Program-made: the position numbers and the translations under genes | The notes under the pieces: model-generated | What the model was told of the DNA's origin: nothing | What the model saw: only the letters and a program-made list of their open reading frames with translations | The model's database searches: none | Shown: positions 1 through 5,861 of the stretch, one piece after another | How positions within the stretch are numbered: the first letter of the stretch is position 1 | How the letters are laid out: the number at the start of each line of letters is the position of its first letter | From: Candidatus Methanoplasma sp. | GTDB lineage: Archaea > Thermoplasmatota > Thermoplasmata > Methanomassiliicoccales > Methanomethylophilaceae | Assembly (NCBI GenBank): GCA_031271555.1 | Contig: JAISVN010000057.1 | Span: 1-6,732 of the forward strand | Direction of reading: 5' to 3' | Length of the DNA stretch: 6,732 nt

Positions 1-837
1 GCACAGATGCTGACCGCGACCATGTCGATCCCGGAAGAGGACATCAAGACGGTCACCGATTTCTGCAGAGAGATCGGAGGAGAGGTCAGGCCGGTGCCGC
101 TCGCAGGCACCGAGATCGCCGTGGTCGGTCCGACGCTGGGGCGCCACCATATGCCCCACCCGATATGCGACATAGCGGAGCACCTCAGGAAACAGGGCGC
201 GATAACAGTCGTCATGGGATTGGCGAGAGGCAGGGGGAAGCTGACCGCACAGATAAGCCTGGAAGAGAAGATGATAATTGACGAGTACGATGCGGCGATA
301 TTCTCCCTCGGGAACTTCAAGTCGTGCGTAGAGGCCAAGACCGATCTTTTCAGCGACATAAACGTACCCACGATACTGGTCTCGGGACCAATGCCGGAAG
401 GCATCGACGACAAGTGCGATGCTATAATACCCGGCGTCGGAAGGAAGGCCTCGAGGATGAGGAGCACCGGCGAAAGGGAGAAACTGGACGAGATCGCCGA
501 CAGCGTGGTCAGGGTCCTGAAGGACAAGAAGAGGCTTCTGGACGAGGACCCCCTGTTCATAAACCCGGCGGAGATAAAACAGCTGCTCGAGGAATACGAG
601 CCGGTCAATATGTGCCTCAGGCCGGCCCCGGTGGTCCTTCATCTGGACGGACTGAGGGTCAAGATAGGATACGAGGAACATCACGAGGAAATCGAGAAGA
701 TGGAGATATACGGCCGCAGGATCGGGGAGATATGCAGGCTTTCTCCCTCCAAGATCAACGACAGCAGCATACTGATACGGATAATGACGCGCTCAGAGGT
801 CCGCCACGAAGATGAGAAAAGGAAGAGCGGTTCGTAA
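1..837 (+). CDS. mmp7: Methanogenesis marker protein 7, McrC-related (5' end missing)
   Basis: This is the C-terminal ~278 residues of methanogenesis marker protein 7, a paralogue of McrC found only in organisms with methyl-coenzyme M reductase (MCR). Members have been reported in the protein complex that activates MCR in the cytoplasm by reducing its nickel cofactor F430. Numbering from the first visible Met (base 7), I recognise the family segments PLAGTEIAVVGPTLGRHH (31-48), MPHPICDIAEHLR (49-61), GLARGRGK (71-78), SLGNFKSCVEA (100-110), and the closing block PAPVVLHLDGLRVKIGY (206-222) followed by RLSPSKIN (244-251). The frame is open to base 1 (Ala-Gln precede the first Met), and the family normally runs to just over 300 residues. 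The true start is therefore upstream, and the Met at base 7 is internal. The stop is TAA. The last 26 bases overlap the next gene, which suggests one transcript with translational coupling. The family call is from memory of the sequence pattern. Confidence 0.85.
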   Translation, partial: AQMLTATMSIPEEDIKTVTDFCREIGGEVRPVPLAGTEIAVVGPTLGRHHMPHPICDIAEHLRKQGAITVVMGLARGRGKLTAQISLEEKMIIDEYDAAIFSLGNFKSCVEAKTDLFSDINVPTILVSGPMPEGIDDKCDAIIPGVGRKASRMRSTGEREKLDEIADSVVRVLKDKKRLLDEDPLFINPAEIKQLLEEYEPVNMCLRPAPVVLHLDGLRVKIGYEEHHEEIEKMEIYGRRIGEICRLSPSKINDSSILIRIMTRSEVRHEDEKRKSGS

Positions 838-1246
838 AGGGACCTACCTACTGATATTCGATATGCCTGAGACGGAGATGGAAGTCGGTGCGCTGGGTAT
901 CATGAGGTTTGAGGAAGGCACCTACTGTTACGTCGGCAGTGCGATGAGCGGCCTGGACCAGAGGATAAGCAGGCACATGTCCAAAGACAAGAAGCTCCGC
1001 TGGCATATAGACTACCTGACAATGAGAGGCGGGAACATGACCGCATACGAGTCCGCGAACGGCGAAGACGAATGCGAGTTGGGAAGGATCGTGGAGGAGA
1101 GCGGAGGGTCGGGATGCATAAAGGGATTCGGCTGTTCGGACTGCAGATGCTCCACCCATCTGTTCCTATTGAACCAGGCATCGAGGGAAAGGATATGCGC
1201 AGATGCGCGTTTCACTCCATATGCCCAACCGCTGGTCGGCCGCTGA
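812..1246 (+). CDS. DUF123 family protein (COG1833), putative GIY-YIG-like endonuclease
   Basis: A 144-residue protein of the DUF123/COG1833 family, mostly archaeal and described as Uri-superfamily (GIY-YIG-like) endonucleases; the cellular role is unknown. The GIY equivalent is GTYLLIF (10-16) and the YIG equivalent is GTYCYVGSA (36-44). An Arg/His-rich helix, LDQRISRH (48-55), follows, then WHIDYLT (64-70). The family's cysteine block is GFGCSDCRCSTHLF (105-118), which with Cys102 could bind a metal. The length is normal for the family. I keep the ATG at 812: the next in-frame Met is at residue 18, beyond the first strand, and an AGAGG at 795-799 lies 12 bases upstream, a little far. The start lies inside mmp7 with a 26-base overlap, so expression is probably coupled to it. 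The stop is TGA. The family call is firm; nuclease activity is an inference from the fold. Confidence 0.85.
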   Translation: MRKGRAVRKGTYLLIFDMPETEMEVGALGIMRFEEGTYCYVGSAMSGLDQRISRHMSKDKKLRWHIDYLTMRGGNMTAYESANGEDECELGRIVEESGGSGCIKGFGCSDCRCSTHLFLLNQASRERICADARFTPYAQPLVGR

Positions 1247-1277
1247 CGGCCTGCTGGGCTGGGCCATTCTGCAAACC

Positions 1278-1328
1278 CTTATAATATATCAATCGCTACC
1301 CGCTTTTAATTAATAATCGCGCTTTTAA
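1278..1328 (+). promoter_or_regulatory. Candidate archaeal promoter of the double flavoprotein gene
   Basis: This is a strikingly A/T-rich patch in a 98-base gap between G/C-rich genes. The best TATA-like box is TTATAATATAT at 1279-1289. It would place transcription start near 1310 and give a leader of about 35 bases containing the GGAGG Shine-Dalgarno at 1334-1338. A second box, TTTTAATTAATAA at 1304-1316, would start transcription almost at the Shine-Dalgarno and so fits less well. The same T-rich stretch could also end the mmp7-DUF123 transcript. There is no experimental evidence. Confidence 0.45.
1301..1328 (+). repeat. Direct repeat CGCTTTTAA x2 upstream of the flavoprotein gene
   Basis: CGCTTTTAA occurs at 1301-1309 and again at 1320-1328, 19 bases from start to start and therefore roughly on the same face of the helix. 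Both copies lie between the proposed TATA box and the Shine-Dalgarno. This is where a repressor site would sit, but a chance recurrence of A/T-rich sequence is also possible. Confidence 0.35.
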
Positions 1329-1344
1329 GGCACGGAGGCAAGTC

Positions 1345-4071
1345 ATGAATTCAGTGAATGAAAATAAACCGGAATCGATCGCGGAGGTCGTCGAAGCAGT
1401 CAGAATGGCAATCGGAAATGAGAATGTCAAGGTCTGCGACGGCGGGTGCGGATGCGGGGACGCAGGAGTATGCGTCACACCCAAGAACGCAGATGAGGTC
1501 TCCAAAGTGGTTGCGATAGCAAAAAAGAACAATGTAAAGGTCGTTTCCAGCAATAATCCTTCTTGGGCAACGGACGGAACAAGACACGCCAAGGGAGGAG
1601 TGCTCATTGATCTGTCAAAGATCGACGGCATCGTGAAGATCGATGCGGTCTCCATGTCGGTCAGGGCAGGAGCGGGATGCGATTTCAAAACCCTGATCGA
1701 AGCATGCGAGAAAGAAGGATTCACTCTCGGATCGTACCCCTTCGACAGGTCATCCACCGTAGGATCATGGGTAGTGGCGAACGGAATCGGATACGGCACA
1801 TACAAATACGGCAACTCCAAGGACAATGTGATAAACCTTCAGGCAGTGGTCGAGGATGCATCCGTCGTTGAGACAGGTTACGACGACATCGGATACTACA
1901 TGTCCGGATACAACCTGACGCAGCTGTTCTCCGGTTCAGAGGGAACCCTCGGCATAGTGACCGAGGCAACGCTCAAGCTGAGCCCCAAAGGGATCAAGAA
2001 GCTCCTCGCATACGAGTTCTCGTCCATAGACGACATGCAGAAAGCGATAACCGGCATAGTCCAGCACCCCAGCATCAAACCGCGCAACATAGCATGGTGT
2101 GGCAAGAACAGGACGATCACAATATCGCTTGACGGCGCAGACGGGTCCATAGACCTCGAAGTGCAGTCCATCGATGCTATGATGGAGAAGATACCTGCAG
2201 CGAAGATCGACAAGGATGTCGCATGCAAGGTATGCAAAGCTATATGCAAACCGAAGGCCGCAAAGAGATCAAAGGCCATAGTTCCTGTCAAGAACTGGAA
2301 GGACCTCGTTTCAGCATTGGACGGCCAGGCATACGGTACGATAGCAGACCGCAGCACCGCATACGTCATAGCCGCCGGAGCTTCGGACTCTCTTGCTGAG
2401 AAGGCCGCAAGGTTCGGCGGAAGGTCGCTCGAATGCAACTCGTTCAAGTGGACCCCGTCAGCCAAGGCGGAAGAGGAACGCAAGGACCTCAGCAGAAAGG
2501 TAACTCCAGAGATCATCTCCGAACTGGAGAATGTGATGGGAAAGAACAATGTGACGACCAACGGCGTCGACCTTCTGCTGTACAGCAAGGACATGGCACC
2601 TCTGCCAAAGGAAGCCGGTATAGCATTCAACAACATTCCGGACGTGGTCGTAAGGCCGTCCTCCGTCACTCAGATCTCAGATGTGGTAAGGATAGCGCAC
2701 AGGTACGGAATACCCATAGTCCCGAGAGGCAACTCCTCATGGGGACTCGGAGGCTGCATGCCCACCAACGCAGGCATAGTAGTGGACCTTTCATCGAAGA
2801 TGAATAAGATCGTAGAGATAAACACAGAGGAACTCTATGTCAAAGTGGGTGCCGGATGCACGTGGAAAGAGCTCCTGGAAGCCTGCATGAAGAAAGGATA
2901 CATAATCGGATCATACCCATCGAGTTTCCCCTCCGCAACGCTCGGAGCTTGGATAGCCACGAACGGAATGGGTATCGGATCATACAAATACGGCGCCGCG
3001 AAGGACAACATCCTGAACATGGAGGTCATCCTCTCCGACGGAACCGTTCTGGAGACCGGAAACAACAGCCTCGGCACATACAGGAACGGGTACAACCTTA
3101 ACCAGATATTCTCCGGATCGGAAGGAACACTCTGCGTGTTCGGAACGGTCACATTCAGGATCTACCCGATGGGAGTGATCAAGCCGATCGCATACTGCTA
3201 CGAGCAGCTCAAGGACATGCACGGGACCATACAGAAGATAGTCAACCACCCGAGCATCAAGCCTCTGCACATAGCCTTCTCCGACGAGCTTCACTTCGCA
3301 AACCAGAGGAAGGCAGGCATGGATGCGCCGAAGGTCAAGAACCTTCTGCTCGTCACCCTGCAGGGCGACCAGGCGTTCGTCGACAGGGACATAGCGGAAC
3401 TCGACGTCATCGCATCGGAACTCGGAGGCAGGAGGATCAACGACCACATAGCCGAACACGAGTGGGAAGAGAGATGCTACGAGTTCAGAGCCAGAAGGGT
3501 GGGTGTCGGAGAGATCCCCGCCGAGGTCATCGTTCCCGTTTCGCAGTGGGGCCCGTTCACGGACGAGTGCTACAGCGGATTCGAAAAGATGAAGATGGAG
3601 GCAGGCGGGGTCATAGGTGTGATCGTAGACCGCAACACGGCTTTGTTCATGCCCTACTACTTCAAGGATGACGAATCCCTCTTGGGAATGACCGCGTTCG
3701 CGTTCAACTTCTATCTCGGGGACAGGGCCGTGGAGTACAGCGGAAGGACAACCGGATTCGGTGTGTTCTGCGCAGGGAACCGGGACACCATACACGACGC
3801 ATCCACAGTGGAATACATGAGGCATATGAAGACCATGCTCGATCCGCGCGATGTGATCAACCCCGGACACCTGGTCTGCGGCAAGACGAGGTTCGGCATC
3901 AACATGGGCAAGCAGCTCATGGGGGTCGGAAGCACGCTCATGCAGACCATAAAGAAGCTCCTGCCGGTGAACACAACGTTCGTCGACAACAAGAAGAGGT
4001 TCAGGTACAACGAGCTCGAACGCCGCAAAGACATGGACAGGACCCATAAGCTGGGAGACGGTACCGAGTAA
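1345..4071 (+). CDS. Tandem two-unit GlcD-like FAD-dependent dehydrogenase
   Basis: A 908-residue cytoplasmic flavoprotein of the vanillyl-alcohol-oxidase/GlcD (D-lactate or glycolate dehydrogenase) superfamily, built from two homologous units. Unit 2 (about 385-850) is complete. Its FAD loop is PRGNSSWGLGG (460-470), the second FAD region is SYPSSFPSATLGAW (523-536), then SYKYGAAKDN (546-555) and FSGSEGTL (589-596). A FAD-oxidase C-terminal domain follows and ends in the typical LDPRDVINPG (832-841). Unit 1 (about 1-384) aligns throughout, for example SYKYG against TYKYG and GYNLNQIFSGSEGTL against GYNLTQLFSGSEGTL. However, it has SSNNPSWATDG (68-78) in place of the FAD loop, a shorter C-terminal domain without LDP..NPG, and cysteine clusters at 31-43 and 294-301. 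A basic tail of about 60 residues follows unit 2. There is no signal peptide or membrane segment. The start is well supported by GGAGG at 1334-1338, 6 bases from the ATG. Relatives often pass electrons to HdrD-like Fe-S proteins; substrate and partner here are unknown. Confidence 0.85.
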   Translation: MNSVNENKPESIAEVVEAVRMAIGNENVKVCDGGCGCGDAGVCVTPKNADEVSKVVAIAKKNNVKVVSSNNPSWATDGTRHAKGGVLIDLSKIDGIVKIDAVSMSVRAGAGCDFKTLIEACEKEGFTLGSYPFDRSSTVGSWVVANGIGYGTYKYGNSKDNVINLQAVVEDASVVETGYDDIGYYMSGYNLTQLFSGSEGTLGIVTEATLKLSPKGIKKLLAYEFSSIDDMQKAITGIVQHPSIKPRNIAWCGKNRTITISLDGADGSIDLEVQSIDAMMEKIPAAKIDKDVACKVCKAICKPKAAKRSKAIVPVKNWKDLVSALDGQAYGTIADRSTAYVIAAGASDSLAEKAARFGGRSLECNSFKWTPSAKAEEERKDLSRKVTPEIISELENVMGKNNVTTNGVDLLLYSKDMAPLPKEAGIAFNNIPDVVVRPSSVTQISDVVRIAHRYGIPIVPRGNSSWGLGGCMPTNAGIVVDLSSKMNKIVEINTEELYVKVGAGCTWKELLEACMKKGYIIGSYPSSFPSATLGAWIATNGMGIGSYKYGAAKDNILNMEVILSDGTVLETGNNSLGTYRNGYNLNQIFSGSEGTLCVFGTVTFRIYPMGVIKPIAYCYEQLKDMHGTIQKIVNHPSIKPLHIAFSDELHFANQRKAGMDAPKVKNLLLVTLQGDQAFVDRDIAELDVIASELGGRRINDHIAEHEWEERCYEFRARRVGVGEIPAEVIVPVSQWGPFTDECYSGFEKMKMEAGGVIGVIVDRNTALFMPYYFKDDESLLGMTAFAFNFYLGDRAVEYSGRTTGFGVFCAGNRDTIHDASTVEYMRHMKTMLDPRDVINPGHLVCGKTRFGINMGKQLMGVGSTLMQTIKKLLPVNTTFVDNKKRFRYNELERRKDMDRTHKLGDGTE

Positions 4072-4097
4072 ACAACATTCAAAAAACCTTTTATTCA

Positions 4098-4124
4098 CTC
4101 CTTTCGGCCGAAGGGAGCGTTTTT
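4098..4124. terminator. Bidirectional hairpin terminator between convergent genes
   Basis: An 8-bp stem, CTCCTTTC (4098-4105) with GAAGGGAG (4110-4117), closes a GGCC loop and contains one T-G wobble. On the + strand a T tract (4120-4124) follows. On the - strand the hairpin is followed by TTTT and then TTTTTT (complement of 4081-4086). It sits 27 bases after the flavoprotein stop and 74 bases after the HAD phosphatase stop, so it can serve both converging transcripts. Confidence 0.6.
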
Positions 4125-4190
4125 ATTACAACTGTTCATGTTTGCAGCCTTACCGAACACTTTTGCCGTATCCGCTGCCATGCAGAATAT

Positions 4191-4877
4191 TCAGTCTCTC
4201 ATCATTTTAAGCAATGAGGCAACGCCTTCTATCACGGATATCCTTTCATCGGCGGCCCTCCAATCTTCAAGACGGAATCCTCCTGTGAGGACCCCGTAGA
4301 ATCCTGCGCCTGAGTCCCTTGCCGTAAGCCAATCTATCTCGTGGTCGCCGAGGAACAGTATCTCTTCCGGCTTTACTCCCAGAGCGTTCCCGAGATTGAC
4401 CATCGCTTTCGGGGAAGGTTTGGACTCCTCGTTCGGAAAATCGTCCCTCGCAATTATGGCATCGAAAAGGTCCAGCACATTGCTCTTCCTCAGTATGCAT
4501 TCCGCATACGAGTGTCCTCCTCTGGTGAGTATACCTACTTTGTAACCTTCTCTTTTGAGGGCCTTAACTGCCTCTGTGGCGCCTTCGAACGGTCTCGATA
4601 CGTCGCAATACTCCATCTCCACAGAGGTCGAACGTTTGGATATGCGTTCATTCAGGGTGTGTGCCTCATCGCTCATCCCGTTTCTTTTGAGCCATGCGAT
4701 CCCGCTTTCCAATTCGGCCTTCGACCCTCTGTTCCTGATAATGGCAGACGGCGGGACGCCGATCTCGACAAGTTCGTCAAAAATGACATTTCCCAGCTTC
4801 ATGTAGTCGATCTTGGTATTCATGAAAGTACCATCCATGTCAAGACCGACCGCTTTGTATCTTGGGTCCAACGCCAT
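4191..4877 (-). CDS. HAD-superfamily phosphatase (phosphoglycolate phosphatase-like)
   Basis: A 228-residue soluble HAD hydrolase that would remove phosphate from a small metabolite through an aspartyl-phosphate intermediate. The four motifs are intact: motif I GLDMDGTF (11-18, nucleophile Asp13, acid/base Asp15), motif II ILTRGG (116-121, Thr118), motif III Lys153 in ESKPSP, and motif IV LGDHEID (176-182, Asp178 and Asp182 for Mg2+). The stretch of about 20-95 between motifs I and II is a helical C1-type cap like those of the Gph/beta-phosphoglucomutase subfamily. The substrate cannot be read from the sequence. There is no Shine-Dalgarno before the ATG, and a TATA-like box about 23 bases upstream suggests a leaderless transcript and a single-gene unit. 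It converges on the flavoprotein gene. A link through glycolate metabolism is tempting, but opposite orientation gives no support for it. The stop is TGA. Confidence 0.85.
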   Translation of the reverse strand: MALDPRYKAVGLDMDGTFMNTKIDYMKLGNVIFDELVEIGVPPSAIIRNRGSKAELESGIAWLKRNGMSDEAHTLNERISKRSTSVEMEYCDVSRPFEGATEAVKALKREGYKVGILTRGGHSYAECILRKSNVLDLFDAIIARDDFPNEESKPSPKAMVNLGNALGVKPEEILFLGDHEIDWLTARDSGAGFYGVLTGGFRLEDWRAADERISVIEGVASLLKMMRD

Positions 4878-4894
4878 GATTACGGATTGCTGTG

Positions 4895-4906
4895 CTTTTT
4901 ATTAAG
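4895..4906 (-). promoter_or_regulatory. TATA-like box of the HAD phosphatase gene (leaderless)
   Basis: Read on the - strand this is CTTAATAAAAAG, centred about 23-24 bases before the ATG at 4877. Archaeal transcription usually starts about 25 bases after the box centre, so the RNA would begin at or within a base or two of the ATG. The absence of any purine-rich ribosome binding site in between agrees with this. Confidence 0.5.
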
Positions 4907-5034
4907 TTTGGGATGAAGATCGGTCTGAGCGTTTGAATAATGAACATCCGAAATCCAAGGTTTTTCTTCGGTGCTACAGAACGTTGTCGGCTCTGATGAG
5001 TATTGAACGAAGACATCTCCGAGGTCAGATAGAA

Positions 5035-5850
5035 TCAATCCTCTTGCGCGAGATGTTCTCCATCGGCAAGGTTCAGCGCTTCGTCGCAGGAATCGCAGAG
5101 CATTATATGAGGACACCCCTCGAACATCGTCTTTTCGCATTTTACTCCGTAAACCGTCTCTATGTTCTCAGGCGTGATGACTTCATCAGGCGTACCGTCG
5201 GCGAACACGGACCCCTCGTGCATCATTATGATGCGGTCCGAATATCTCGATGCTATGTTGAGGTCGTGGCAGATCATGATCACGATTATATCCTTCACGC
5301 GGGAAAGGTTCTTCAGCAATCTTGCGACCGCCATCTGATGTTTGATGTCCAGATTTGAAGTGGGCTCATCCAAAAGCAAGATCTTGGATTCCTGAGCAAG
5401 ACCTCTGGCGAGCATGACCTTCTGATGTTGTCCCGCACTCAATTCGTTGAATGAGCGCATTGACAGGTCTTCTATGCCGAGCAGCCTGATGACAGAATGC
5501 ACCACACGGAGATCCTTGTCGGTCCTTCGATTACCGCTGTGCGGATATCTTCCGAGCATGACTGTATCAGCTACCGACATAGGGAAAGTGGTCGAAGACG
5601 AGCAGGGAACATATCCTATCATTTTGGCCAATTCTTTCGAAGGTATCTCTTTCACATCTACGCCGTCGACCCTGACGCTGCCTGAATTGGGTGTGAGAAT
5701 GCGGTTCATGCAATGGATGAGCGTGGATTTTCCCACGCCGTTTGGTCCCAGTACGGATATCAACTCTGAGCGTTCTATCTTGAAGGAGATGTCCTTGATC
5801 ACCAACTTTTCGTCATATCCGAATGACACATCTTTTAATTCCAATTCCAT
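5035..5850 (-). CDS. ABC importer ATPase, FecE/BtuD type (siderophore/corrinoid family)
   Basis: A nucleotide-binding subunit of 271 residues that powers uptake of a chelated metal or corrinoid through the permease encoded just upstream. Numbering from the ATG at 5856, two codons upstream, Walker A is GPNGVGKST (37-45), the signature is LSAGQ (139-143), Walker B is ILLLDEP (159-165), the D-loop is SNLD (167-170), and the H-loop is His197. The Q-loop is odd: where the family has YVPQ, this protein has YVPC (Cys85, codon TGC at 5604-5602). The C-terminus is also unusual, with Cys240, 248, 254 and 257 and an acidic tail. I prefer the ATG at 5850, because the Shine-Dalgarno lies 6 bases before it but directly abuts the ATG at 5856. 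The gap to the permease stop is only a few bases, so the two are co-translated. The 157 bases after this gene, before the HAD phosphatase start, hold only that gene's promoter and a weak 5-bp inverted repeat (4948-4952/4967-4971). The stop is TGA. Confidence 0.9.
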   Translation of the reverse strand: MELELKDVSFGYDEKLVIKDISFKIERSELISVLGPNGVGKSTLIHCMNRILTPNSGSVRVDGVDVKEIPSKELAKMIGYVPCSSSTTFPMSVADTVMLGRYPHSGNRRTDKDLRVVHSVIRLLGIEDLSMRSFNELSAGQHQKVMLARGLAQESKILLLDEPTSNLDIKHQMAVARLLKNLSRVKDIIVIMICHDLNIASRYSDRIIMMHEGSVFADGTPDEVITPENIETVYGVKCEKTMFEGCPHIMLCDSCDEALNLADGEHLAQED

Positions 5851-5856
5851 ATCCAT

Positions 5857-5861
5857 TCCTC
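5857..5861 (-). promoter_or_regulatory. Ribosome binding site that decides the ATPase start
   Basis: GAGGA on the - strand overlaps the permease stop codon TGA (5862-5860). It is 6 bases from the ATG at 5850 but has no spacing from the ATG at 5856. Normal spacing therefore favours the shorter protein starting MELELKDV. Confidence 0.6.

Noticed and set aside
324..815. 163-residue open frame inside mmp7 in another + frame
   Set aside because: Low-complexity Arg/Gly/Gln-rich translation typical of an out-of-frame reading. mmp7 is well supported in its own frame.
1238..1251. Hairpin GGCCG-CTGA-CGGCC over the DUF123 stop codon as a terminator
   Set aside because: The stem is only 5 bp and no T tract follows directly. 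The T-rich stretch 30 or more bases later is better explained as the next promoter.
1896..2669. 257-residue open frame on the - strand opposite the flavoprotein gene
   Set aside because: It is the antisense of unit 1 and the start of unit 2, with no recognisable domain.
1345..4071. Assembly artefact creating the tandem GlcD-like repeat
   Set aside because: The two halves are clearly diverged in protein sequence, with different FAD loops and different lengths, so this is an old duplication rather than a duplicated read segment.
2980..4098. Long (372-residue) open frame on the - strand opposite the flavoprotein gene
   Set aside because: It lies almost wholly opposite unit 2, whose FAD motifs are unmistakable. 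Its translation shows no recognisable motif and is rich in Val, Glu, His and Arg, as expected from reading G/C-biased codons backwards. No ribosome binding site supports it.
4095..4181. 28-residue open frame on the - strand just after the HAD phosphatase stop
   Set aside because: There is no ribosome binding site, it runs through the terminator hairpin, and nothing in the translation is recognisable.
1345..4877. A glycolate pathway pair: phosphoglycolate phosphatase beside a glycolate oxidase-like protein
   Set aside because: The genes converge and are separated by a terminator, so they are not an operon. Both families have broad substrate ranges, and nothing visible fixes glycolate as the substrate of either.
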